Source of the DNA: Planctomycetota bacterium
Lineage (GTDB): Bacteria; Planctomycetota; UBA1135
Assembly: GCA_014382465.1 (NCBI GenBank)
Contig: JACNJP010000367.1
Location: 1-8,890 of the forward strand
Reading direction: 5' to 3'
DNA: 8,890 bases
Shown: positions 1-8,396 of the stretch, in pieces
Numbering within the stretch: position 1 is the first letter of the stretch
Layout of the letters: every line of letters begins with the position of its first letter
Made by a program: the position numbers and the translations under genes
Notes under the pieces: model-generated
Databases searched by the model: none
Told to the model about the DNA's origin: nothing
What the model saw: the letters and a program-made list of their open reading frames with translations, nothing else

Positions 1-1
1 C

Positions 2-79
2 CGGCTCCTCAACCACGAGCTGACCGGCGGGGAAGGCCCGCACTGCCTGGTGCAGAAGGTCGAGTTCCGGCGCGCCTGA
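2..79 (+). CDS. C-terminal fragment, possible arginine deiminase/amidinotransferase-fold enzyme
   Basis: Open frame entering from the left edge and ending at TGA 77-79; 25 codons are visible. The tail contains Gly-Gly-Glu-Gly-Pro-His-Cys-Leu. This resembles the glycine-rich stretch with the catalytic cysteine that closes enzymes of the arginine deiminase / dimethylargininase / amidinotransferase superfamily, where a Gly-rich loop followed by His-Cys lies a few residues before the C terminus. That resemblance is the only functional clue, so the assignment is tentative. The stop lies 13 bases before the gyrB ATG, so the two genes may be co-transcribed. The high third-position GC matches the neighbours. 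It could equally be an unrelated protein that happens to end in this motif. Confidence 0.45.
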   Translation, partial: RLLNHELTGGEGPHCLVQKVEFRRA

Positions 80-92
80 GCGCGGACACGCC

Positions 93-2516
<2,424 letters not shown>

Positions 2517-2525
2517 CCGCCGCGG

Positions 2526-4415
2526 TCAGCCCGCCACGATGGCGTGGGTCAGCCACGCCGCGAGGAAGGCGAAGCCGGTCTGGTAGGCGACGGCGAACAC
2601 GGCGTAGCGCCAGCCGCCGGCCTCGCGGCGGATGACGGCGATGGTGCTGATGCACTGAAGGGCGTAGACGAAGAACACCAGCAGGGCCAGGGCGCCTGCC
2701 AGGTCGAGCGGCGCCACGCCGGTCTCGGGGTCGGGCCGCCGCAGGAGCTCGGCGAAGCCGGCGGTGTCCTCGTCGCCGCCCTCGTAGGCGTAGACCTGCG
2801 CCATGGTCGAGACGATCACCTCGCGGGCGGCGATCGATCCGACCAGGCCGATGCCGATCCGCCAGTCCCAGCCCATCGGGGCGATCACCGGCTCGATGGC
2901 GCGGCCGATGTCGGCGGCGTAGCTCTGCTCGATCTGCTGCTGCCCGAGCTGCGAGGCGCTGACGCCTGGCGCGGCCTCCACCCGAGGGAAGTTGAGCAGG
3001 GCCCAGAGGATCACCGACGCGGCCAGGATCACGGTGCCGGCGCGGCGCAGGAACATCTTGAGCCGCTGCCAGACCTGGACCGCGACGGTCTGGATCGAGG
3101 GAAACCGGTACGGCGGCAGCTCGAGGTAGAAGGGCAGCGCGGCGCCCCGCAGCAGGCCCCGCTTGAAGATCGCCGCGAACACCAGCGCCGAGGCGGCCCC
3201 GAGCAGGTAGAGGGCGAACAGGGCCAGGCCCGGCAGTCTCAGCGGCCCGAGCACCGGGTCGTCGGGCACGAAGGCCGTCACCAGCAGCGCGTAGACCGGC
3301 AGCCGCGCCGAGCAGGTGGTGAGCGGCGCCACCAGGATGGTCGCCAGCCGGTCGCGCGGCGACGGGATGGTGCGGGTCGCCAGGATGCCGGGCACGGCGC
3401 AGGCGTAGCTCGACAGGAGCGCGATGAAGCAGCGCCCCTCGAGGCCGACCCAGCCCATCAGGCGGTCCATCAGGAAGGCGGCCCGCGCCATGTAGCCGCA
3501 GGCTTCGAAGAAGAAGATCAACGTGAACAGCAGCGCGATCTGCGGCAGGAAGACCACCACCGCGCCGACGCCGCGGACCACGCCGTCGACCAGCAGCGAG
3601 GCCAGCCAGCCCGGCGCCAACGAGATCGCGAGCCAGTCGGCGAGCCCCTCCACCCCGCCGCTGAGGAAGTCCATCGCCGGCGCCGCCCAGCTGAAGATCG
3701 ACTGGAAGAACAGCACCACGAAGGCGAGGAAGACCACGGCGCCGCCGACCGGGTGCAGCAGCACCGAGTCCAGCCGCTGGGTCAGGGCGCTGTCCTGGGG
3801 CTGGGACCGGGTCGCAAGCGAGAGCACCTTGTCGGCCCAGGCGAAGCGGTCCTGGGTGTCGACGGCGGGAGCCAGGGGCGGCTGCTCCCAGTTCCCCGGC
3901 TCGCCGAGGCGGTCGCGCAGGTCGGCGACGCCGATGCCCTTGTGGCCGACCACCCCGAGCACCGGGATCCCGAGTTCCCGCCGCAGCGCGAACAGGTCGA
4001 TCTCGCCGCCGCGGGCCTTCAGCTCGTCCACCATGGTGAGCGCCAGGCAGGTCGGCAGCCCGAACTGCATCGCCTCGGCGAGCAGCGGCAGGGACCGCTG
4101 CAAGGTGGTGGCGTCGGCCACGACGACGATGCCGTCCGGCTGCGGCTCGCCGGCCATCTCGCCGCGCAGGACCCGGACCGAGACCGCCTCGTCCTCGGAG
4201 ATCGCCTGGAGGCTGTAGGTGCCGGGCAGGTCGATGACCTCGACCGGCCCCTCGGGGGTGGCGGCAAGGCCGTGGCGGCGGTCGACGGTGACCCCGGGGT
4301 AGTTGCCGGTCTTGGCGCGCAGGCCCGTGAGGGCGTTGAAGAGGGTGGTCTTGCCGGAATTCGGACTGCCCAGCAGCGCGATCCGGCGCGCCCGGCGCGC
4401 TTCAGGAGCGGGCAC
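2526..4415 (-). CDS. feoB: Ferrous iron transporter FeoB (GTPase-permease)
   Basis: Inner-membrane Fe(II) importer, 629 aa, on the short side for the family (E. coli 773). The N-terminal G domain shows G1 GSPNSGKT (16-23), G2 GNYPGVTVD (37-45) and G3 DLPGTYS (62-68). G4 reads TMVD (127-130) where NxxD is usual, and the G5 region reads VGHKGIG (156-162) without the common SA. A short helical linker follows (about 185-220), then a permease with roughly nine or ten hydrophobic segments from residue 222 on. Both gate motifs are present: CAVPG at 339-343 (usually CNVPA) and CSARLPVY at 368-375. There is no cysteine-rich C-terminal tail. The start is GTG at 4415, four bases after the feoA stop, which suggests translational coupling. 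A separate feoC is not seen downstream, where gyrB converges. Confidence 0.97.
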   Translation of the reverse strand: MPAPEARRARRIALLGSPNSGKTTLFNALTGLRAKTGNYPGVTVDRRHGLAATPEGPVEVIDLPGTYSLQAISEDEAVSVRVLRGEMAGEPQPDGIVVVADATTLQRSLPLLAEAMQFGLPTCLALTMVDELKARGGEIDLFALRRELGIPVLGVVGHKGIGVADLRDRLGEPGNWEQPPLAPAVDTQDRFAWADKVLSLATRSQPQDSALTQRLDSVLLHPVGGAVVFLAFVVLFFQSIFSWAAPAMDFLSGGVEGLADWLAISLAPGWLASLLVDGVVRGVGAVVVFLPQIALLFTLIFFFEACGYMARAAFLMDRLMGWVGLEGRCFIALLSSYACAVPGILATRTIPSPRDRLATILVAPLTTCSARLPVYALLVTAFVPDDPVLGPLRLPGLALFALYLLGAASALVFAAIFKRGLLRGAALPFYLELPPYRFPSIQTVAVQVWQRLKMFLRRAGTVILAASVILWALLNFPRVEAAPGVSASQLGQQQIEQSYAADIGRAIEPVIAPMGWDWRIGIGLVGSIAAREVIVSTMAQVYAYEGGDEDTAGFAELLRRPDPETGVAPLDLAGALALLVFFVYALQCISTIAVIRREAGGWRYAVFAVAYQTGFAFLAAWLTHAIVAG

Positions 4416-4419
4416 GGCC

Positions 4420-4659
4420 CTAATCGGCGCTGGCTTCGACGGCGACCCGGCGGGCCTCGGAGGGCCGCAGGCAGAGCCGGTAGCCCCGCAGCTTGAAGAT
4501 GATCGGTCCGCCGAAGGGGGCCTGGCGGTCGAAGACGACCTCGGTGCCGCGGCACAGGCCGAGCTCGCGCAGGCGGTCCGCCGCGGGGCCGTCGTCGAGG
4601 ACGGACAGCACGGTGGCCCGCTCGTGGCGGGACAGGTCGGCGAGGGTTCGGCGGGGCAT
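4420..4659 (-). CDS. feoA: Ferrous iron transport protein FeoA
   Basis: Small cytoplasmic SH3-like partner of FeoB, 79 aa, a normal FeoA length. The family pattern is visible: an N-terminal helix with LRELGLCRGTEV at about 30-41 (the usual 'RLxxLGLxxGxxV' turn), then GGPIIFKLRGYRLCLRPSEARRVAV at 50-74, the usual 'G.P....RG..ialr..eA..I.V' ending; the stretch is quoted here only to point to G50-G51, R58-G59-Y60 and the final A69. The ATG at 4659 gives a natural N terminus (MPRRTLADL); the frame stays open upstream but that part lies in the feoA-rpiA promoter region and has no family likeness. First gene of a two-gene feoAB operon. A possible promoter lies just upstream (4693-4721, minus strand). 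No Fur-box-like palindrome was recognised. Confidence 0.94.
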   Translation of the reverse strand: MPRRTLADLSRHERATVLSVLDDGPAADRLRELGLCRGTEVVFDRQAPFGGPIIFKLRGYRLCLRPSEARRVAVEASAD

Positions 4660-4756
4660 CTTGTTGAGACTGAGTGTCAGGAGCGTCGACAATTCATAGC
4701 CTACCCCGGAACCCTTGACTAGGGGGGAAATGCCGGAAAAGTTAGGATGGCCGGCC
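4660..4756. promoter_or_regulatory. Divergent feoA / rpiA promoter region
   Basis: 97 bases between two divergent genes, and visibly richer in A and T than its surroundings. On the minus strand TAGTCA (4721-4716) and TATGAA (4698-4693) are separated by 17 bases, each matching 4 of 6 sigma-70 consensus positions, which would start the feoA transcript near 4685. On the plus strand TTGACT (4715-4720, 5 of 6) overlaps that minus-strand element. The nearest TAnnnT downstream of it is TAGGAT (4743-4748), but its 22-base spacing is too long for a normal promoter. TAGGAT ends 8 bases before the rpiA ATG. AGGGGGG (4721-4727) sits just before an in-frame ATG at 4730. No convincing Fur site was found. 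Confidence 0.4.
4693..4721 (-). promoter_or_regulatory. Candidate feoA promoter
   Basis: Read on the minus strand: -35-like TAGTCA (4721-4716), 17-base spacer, -10-like TATGAA followed by T (4698-4693). Predicted start is about 26 bases before the feoA ATG. It rests on hexamer matches only (4/6 and 4/6), but the spacing is ideal and the position is right. Confidence 0.4.
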
Positions 4757-5455
4757 ATGCAGACCGCCATGTCCGCCAAGCAGGCCGCCGGGAACCACGC
4801 TGCCACCCTGGTCCGGGACGGCATGGCCCTCGGGCTGGGAACCGGTTCCACGGTGGCCTTCTTCCTCGACGCCCTGGCCCTCCGGATTCGCGCGGAAGAT
4901 CTTGTAGTAAAAGGAGTTCCGACCAGCGAGGCGACCGCCGCCAAGGCCCGCGAGCTGGGAATCGGGCTGACCGACCTGGAGCAGACCCCGGAGTTGGACC
5001 TGGTCGTCGACGGCGCCGACGAGGTCGACCCGGAGTTCTGCCTCATCAAGGGAGGGGGAGGGGCGCTGCTGCGGGAGAAGATCGTCGCCCGCGCCGCGCG
5101 GCAGGTGGTCATCGTCGTCGGCGAGGGCAAGCGGGTCGAGCGGCTTGGCACCACCTTCCTCCTGCCGGTGGAGATCCTGCCTTTCGGCCACGCCGTGACC
5201 CGCCGGGAGGTGGCCGCCGCCGGCCCCTGCCAGCCCTTCCTGCGCACGACGGAGGACGGCAGCCCTTTCCTCACCGACAACGGGAACTACATCCTGGACT
5301 GCAAGTTCCCCGACGGCATCGAGCGCCCCCGGGTGCTTCACGCCGGGCTGTCCCAGATCCCCGGCGTGGTGGAGATCGGCCTGTTCCTGGACCTGTGCCA
5401 TGTCCTGGTCGAGGGGCGCCCCGACGGGACCGCCCGAGTCCTGAACAAGTCCTGA
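4757..5455 (+). CDS. rpiA: Ribose-5-phosphate isomerase A
   Basis: Interconverts ribose 5-phosphate and ribulose 5-phosphate in the non-oxidative pentose phosphate pathway; cytoplasmic. 232 aa from this start (E. coli 219). Phosphate-binding GTGST at 28-32; DGADE at 85-89 with the two catalytic-site aspartates (D85, D88, matching E. coli D81 and D84); KGGGG at 98-102 (K98 for K94), E107 in REK (the catalytic base, for E103) and K125 (for K121). The C-terminal LTDNGNYILD, IPGVVEIGLF and RPDG blocks are also typical. The ATG at 4757 puts GTGST at the same distance from the N terminus as in E. coli. ATG 4730 (behind AGGGGGG but only 2-4 bases from it) and TTG 4715 are in-frame alternatives. The HD gene follows after 29 bases, probably in one transcript. 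Confidence 0.97.
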   Translation: MQTAMSAKQAAGNHAATLVRDGMALGLGTGSTVAFFLDALALRIRAEDLVVKGVPTSEATAAKARELGIGLTDLEQTPELDLVVDGADEVDPEFCLIKGGGGALLREKIVARAARQVVIVVGEGKRVERLGTTFLLPVEILPFGHAVTRREVAAAGPCQPFLRTTEDGSPFLTDNGNYILDCKFPDGIERPRVLHAGLSQIPGVVEIGLFLDLCHVLVEGRPDGTARVLNKS

Positions 5456-5484
5456 GAGCGAGCCAGACCGAGACCAGCCCGATC

Positions 5485-6075
5485 ATGGAAGACCTGTACC
5501 ACCTCAGCCCGGACCAGCTCGAGCGGCGCCTGATCGACAAGGTCGGCGACGGCACCTGGCCGCCGGTCCACAAGGCCGTTGCCGTGGCTCGGGACAAGCA
5601 CCGCGGCCAGCAGCGCAAGGACGGCAGCGATTTCGTCGGCCATCCGCTCCGCACCGCTCTGCTCCTCCTCGAGGTCGCGGGAGTCCAGGACCCCAATATG
5701 TTGTGTGCCGCGGTGCTCCACGACGTGGTGGAGGACACCGACGCCAGCTGCGACGACCTGCTCGAGGAGTTCGGCTCGAAGGTCGCCGACCTGGTGCGGA
5801 TCCTCACCTTGGAGCCCTACCAGGACGGCCAGGACAAGAGCGCCCGCGACGTCGCCCACTTCCAGCACCTGGCCTGGGAGGGCCGCGACCCGCAGCTCCT
5901 GCGGACCGCCGACCGGCTCGACAACATCCGCAGCCTCGGTGACACCGTGCCGCCGGCGCGCCGCGAGGCCTACCTGCGCGACACCCGCGACCACCTGCTG
6001 CCGCTGACCCTCGCTTCGAACACCGCGCTCTACCACGCGCTGAACCTGGCCCTGGCGGACCAGGGCTGTCCCTAG
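5485..6075 (+). CDS. HD-domain protein, small alarmone hydrolase (MESH1-like)
   Basis: 196 aa, a single HD domain with no synthetase, TGS or ACT part, so the size of a stand-alone hydrolase (animal MESH1 is about 180 aa). The RelA/SpoT-type signature is clear: HRGQQRKDG at 39-47 followed by the first metal-ligand histidine H53 (VGHPLRTA), then LHDVVEDTD at 78-86 with the HD pair H79/D80 and the E83/D84 pair used for water activation in (p)ppGpp hydrolases, EFGSKVADLV at 95-104, and TADRLDNIRS at 141-150 with the last ligand D143. By family knowledge such enzymes remove the 3'-pyrophosphate of (p)ppGpp using Mn(II); MESH1 can also dephosphorylate NADPH. The actual substrate here is inference. 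ATG 5485 is the first Met past the rpiA stop and precedes the conserved region by a normal length; its ribosome binding site is weak. It converges on the DHH-like gene with 10 bases between stops. Confidence 0.83.
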   Translation: MEDLYHLSPDQLERRLIDKVGDGTWPPVHKAVAVARDKHRGQQRKDGSDFVGHPLRTALLLLEVAGVQDPNMLCAAVLHDVVEDTDASCDDLLEEFGSKVADLVRILTLEPYQDGQDKSARDVAHFQHLAWEGRDPQLLRTADRLDNIRSLGDTVPPARREAYLRDTRDHLLPLTLASNTALYHALNLALADQGCP

Positions 6076-6085
6076 AGCGCCTCGT

Positions 6086-7030
6086 TCAACGGGCAGGATC
6101 GCGGAGCGCCGCCAGCAAGGCCTTGGCCGGCAGCCGCTCCACCAGGGCGTCCTCGGGCGCGTGGACCCGGAACGGGGCGAAGCCCTCGACGCCGAGTTCG
6201 CGCCGGAGGTCGAGCCCGCTGCGCAGAGGATCGGTGCCGACCACCACCTTGCGGCCGCCGCCGCGGCCGCGGGCGAGGATCACGACCCAGTCGTGCTCGC
6301 GCTGGAGCGTGAGCAGCAGTTCGGTCAGGTCGATCGGCCCGGACTCCCGGCTCAGGTCCACCAGCACCGCGTCCTCCGGGATGTCCTCGAGCTGCGTCGC
6401 CTCGCGGGCCAGCGCCAGGGTGCGCAGGCGGATGACGCCGTGGTCGGCTGCGGCCGCGTCCAGGTCGCGCTGGTCCTTGCCGCTCTCGGGCCGGCCTTGC
6501 CCCTCCGCCAGCACCGAGCGGAGGATCGTCAGGCGGATGCGGTTGCCGCGGCTGCCGGCGCGCAGGGCGGAGTCCAGCCGGGCGCCGCGCGGGCTGAGCT
6601 CGCCGACGCGGGAGTCGGCGGCGACGCTGTCGCCGTCCAGCCAGGCGGGACAGGCCAGCCCCATCTGCAGCAGGGTCCACTTGGCGGCGGCGAGGACGCC
6701 GTCGAGGTCGCCGTGGCACAGCAGGGTGTCGGCGGGGCCGAGGCGGGTCACGCGCTCGGCGGTGATCAGCGGCGGGCAGGCCGGCGCCTCGGCCCGGGGC
6801 ACGAGGACGAAGCGCGGGTCGTCTCGGAACTCGGCCCAGACCTCCTGCTCGTGGTGGTCGATCCAGGCCGTGAGCCGCGGGCCGAGCGCCTGGATCCAGC
6901 GCTTGGTCTGGTCCGGCGCGCGGCCGTCGAAGGCGAGGTCCAGCACCGCCACGCGGCCTTCGAGGGAGTCGGGGGGCGGAAGATCGCCGGGACGGGCGAA
7001 GCGGACCTGGACGGGTAGCGGCGCGGGCAT
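6086..7030 (-). CDS. DHH-family phosphoesterase-like protein with permuted motif order
   Basis: 314 aa, no signal peptide or membrane segment, so probably cytoplasmic. Near the N terminus, RVAVLDLAFD (26-35) and then AWIDHH (55-60) look like DHH motifs II and III. Only afterwards comes LLCHGDLDGVLAAA (103-116), which looks like motif I (H106, D108, D110) and normally opens such proteins. A glycine-rich end, RGRGGGRKVVVGTDP (254-268) then SGLDLRRELG (271-280), resembles a DHHA1-type substrate-binding domain (compare 'GR...SGLDL...LGG' endings). The likely activity is Mn-dependent phosphodiester or pyrophosphate hydrolysis (NrnA, RecJ, c-di-AMP phosphodiesterases and PPases share this fold), but no substrate can be named. 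The ATG at 7030 is chosen; an in-frame GTG at 7054 would add eight residues (Leu/Pro-rich). The bases before the ATG are a pyrimidine tract, not a ribosome binding site. Divergent from iadA, so shared regulation is possible. Confidence 0.7.
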   Translation of the reverse strand: MPAPLPVQVRFARPGDLPPPDSLEGRVAVLDLAFDGRAPDQTKRWIQALGPRLTAWIDHHEQEVWAEFRDDPRFVLVPRAEAPACPPLITAERVTRLGPADTLLCHGDLDGVLAAAKWTLLQMGLACPAWLDGDSVAADSRVGELSPRGARLDSALRAGSRGNRIRLTILRSVLAEGQGRPESGKDQRDLDAAAADHGVIRLRTLALAREATQLEDIPEDAVLVDLSRESGPIDLTELLLTLQREHDWVVILARGRGGGRKVVVGTDPLRSGLDLRRELGVEGFAPFRVHAPEDALVERLPAKALLAALRDPAR

Positions 7031-7048
7031 GGAGGGGAGGGGCAGGGG
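7025..7048 (+). other. G-run cluster with quadruplex-forming pattern
   Basis: Four runs of three or four G on the plus strand (7025-7027, 7034-7037, 7039-7042, 7045-7048) with loops of 6, 1 and 2 bases fit the standard G3+N1-7 pattern. It overlaps the start of the DHH-like gene. In that gene's mRNA the same stretch is C-rich and lies where a ribosome binding site would be. Function is not known; seen only as a pattern. Confidence 0.4.
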
Positions 7049-7126
7049 AAGCACGGCTCCCCGCGCAGAGGATAGCCCGCGCGGCGGCCGGTCCCGCCCG
7101 CTCCGGGTGGGCCTACAATCCGCGCC
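7031..7126. promoter_or_regulatory. Divergent promoter region, DHH-like gene / iadA
   Basis: 96 bases between divergent starts. Plus strand: TACAAT (7114-7119) close to iadA. Minus strand: TATCCT (7074-7069), 4 of 6 matches to a -10, about 38 bases before the DHH-like ATG. Neither has a recognisable TTGACA-like -35 at the right distance. The part next to the DHH-like gene is the G/C-run tract described separately. Confidence 0.4.
7114..7119 (+). promoter_or_regulatory. -10-like TACAAT, possible leaderless iadA start
   Basis: TACAAT matches 5 of 6 positions of the sigma-70 -10 hexamer and stands out in a GC-rich surrounding. Seven bases separate it from the GTG at 7127, so transcription would start at or next to the start codon, giving a leaderless mRNA. 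This fits the lack of a Shine-Dalgarno sequence. No clear -35 is seen. Confidence 0.45.
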
Positions 7127-8296
7127 GTGCTGACCCTGCTCGACAACGCCGAACTCTACGCTCCCGAGGAGCGCGGCCTCAGCGCTGTCTGGATCGGAGG
7201 CGGGCGGGTCCTCGCCGTCGGGCCGGCGGGGTCCGCGGCGGCGGCGGGCTCGGCGGCGCTTGCGGTGGAGCGCATCGACCTCGAGGGCCGGCGCCTGATC
7301 CCCGGCCTGGTGGACTGCCACGCCCACATCAGCGGCGGCGGCGGCGAGGACGGCGCGGCGACCAAGGTGCCGGCGCCGCTGCCGAGCCAGTTCATCGGCG
7401 CCGGTGTGACCTCGGTGGTCGGCCTGCTGGGAACGGACGACGTCACCCGCTCCACCGGCGAGCTGCTCGCCGCCGCGCGCGCGCTGCGCGAGTCCGGCAT
7501 CTCGGCCTGGTGCTGGACCGGCGGCTACCACCTGCCGCCGACCACGCTCACCGGCAGCTTGCGCGGCGACATCGTCCACCTGGACCTGGTCATCGGCGCC
7601 GGCGAGATCGCGCTCTCCGACCACCGCTCCAGCCAGCCGACCTTGGAGGAGCTGCTCAAGGCCGCCGCCGAATGCCACCTCGCCGGCCTGTTGGCCCGCA
7701 AGGCGGGGGTGCTGCACCTGCACCTCGGCGACGGCGCGCGCGGCCTCGGGCTGGTGGCCGCCGCCCTCGAGACCGGCGAGATCCCGGCGCGGGTCTACCA
7801 CCCGACGCACGTCAACCGCCGCGCCGCGTTGTTCGAGGAGGCCCTGGGGCTGGCGGCGCGCGGCTGCCACGTGGACCTGACGGCCTTCCCGGTCGCCGAG
7901 GACGAGGACGGCTTCCCCGCGGAGGTGGCGCTCCAGCGGTTTCTCGGCAGCGGCCTGCCCGCCAGACGGGTCTCGGTCAGCAGCGACGGCGGCGGCTGCC
8001 TGCCGGTCTTCGACGAGCAGGGGCGGATGGTCTCGATGGAGGTCGGGCAGAGCGCGGCGCTGCTGGAGACCCTCAGCAGGGCGGAGGCCCTTGGCTTGGC
8101 GCTCGAGGCGGCGTTGCCGGCGTTCACCTCGAACGTCGCCGACCACCTGCGCCTGCCGCGCAAGGGCCGCATCGCTCCCGGGAGCGACGCCGACTTGGTG
8201 GTCCTCGGCGCCGAAGGCCGGGCCCGCTCGGTGATGGCGGGCGGCGAGTGGCTGCTGCGCGATGGCGTCCTGCTGCGCCGCGGACCCTTCGAGTAG
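7127..8296 (+). CDS. iadA: Isoaspartyl dipeptidase (beta-aspartyl peptidase, M38)
   Basis: Binuclear-metal amidohydrolase, 389 aa (E. coli IadA 390), that splits beta-aspartyl dipeptides. Next to cyanophycinase, its substrate is most likely beta-Asp-Arg, giving Asp and Arg. Collinear with E. coli IadA: LYAPEERG (10-17), metal ligands H65 and H67 in DCHAHI, substrate-site E74 in GGGGEDG, GVTSVVGLLGTD (93-104), Y134 in TGGYHLP, SDHRS (164-168, R167), H199 in HLHLGDG, H228 and R231 in PTHVNRR, and the catalytic D287 in SSDGGG. Two differences: the position of the carboxylated bridging Lys162 of E. coli holds Glu (E160 in GAGEIALSDHRS), and the E. coli Ser289 position is Cys (C291). The start is GTG; starting there gives the expected MLTLLDNAELYAPEERG. 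100 bases separate it from cphB. Confidence 0.97.
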   Translation: MLTLLDNAELYAPEERGLSAVWIGGGRVLAVGPAGSAAAAGSAALAVERIDLEGRRLIPGLVDCHAHISGGGGEDGAATKVPAPLPSQFIGAGVTSVVGLLGTDDVTRSTGELLAAARALRESGISAWCWTGGYHLPPTTLTGSLRGDIVHLDLVIGAGEIALSDHRSSQPTLEELLKAAAECHLAGLLARKAGVLHLHLGDGARGLGLVAAALETGEIPARVYHPTHVNRRAALFEEALGLAARGCHVDLTAFPVAEDEDGFPAEVALQRFLGSGLPARRVSVSSDGGGCLPVFDEQGRMVSMEVGQSAALLETLSRAEALGLALEAALPAFTSNVADHLRLPRKGRIAPGSDADLVVLGAEGRARSVMAGGEWLLRDGVLLRRGPFE

Positions 8297-8396
8297 CCCG
8301 CCGCCGCCCCCGGGGCTGCCGAGCGAAGTTATGCTTCCGGGTCGCCGAAGGCTCCCGACCCTCCTCGAGGGGCCACTTCCCGCACCCGCCCTCCCC
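8297..8396 (+). promoter_or_regulatory. iadA-cphB spacer with possible promoter and hairpin
   Basis: 100 bases without a gene. TATGCT (8330-8335, 4 to 5 of 6 -10 matches by alignment) is a possible cphB promoter element with a start near 8342, giving a leader of about 55 bases. An inverted repeat (8339-8344 / 8356-8361) and the palindrome CCTCGAGG (8363-8370) lie in that leader. The last 20 bases before the ATG are nearly all C and T/A with no purine-rich ribosome binding site. iadA and cphB may nevertheless be co-transcribed. Confidence 0.35.
8339..8361 (+). repeat. Inverted repeat / potential hairpin in cphB leader
   Basis: GGGTCG (8339-8344) and CGACCC (8356-8361) are perfect complements around an 11-base loop. 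There is no T-run after it, so it is not a convincing intrinsic terminator. It may fold at the 5' end of a cphB transcript. In such GC-rich DNA a six-base stem can occur by chance. Confidence 0.35.

Noticed and set aside
2544..4496. 650-codon plus-strand frame opposite feoB and feoA
   Set aside because: Translation is dominated by Gly, Ala, Arg, Gln, Asp and His repeats without motifs; feoA and feoB on the other strand carry complete family signatures.
4660..4756. Fur box controlling feoAB
   Set aside because: No AT-rich GATAAT-type inverted repeat is present in the spacer.
4660..5280. Extension of FeoA to 286 codons upstream of 4659
   Set aside because: The added part is antisense to rpiA and Ser/Arg-rich; 79 aa is the normal FeoA size.
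4747..5484. N-terminal extension of the HD protein across rpiA
   Set aside because: It is the out-of-frame shadow of rpiA; the RSH-type signature begins only after ATG 5485.
8339..8370. Intrinsic terminator after iadA
   Set aside because: Stem of six pairs with an 11-base loop and no T-run; kept only as a possible leader hairpin.
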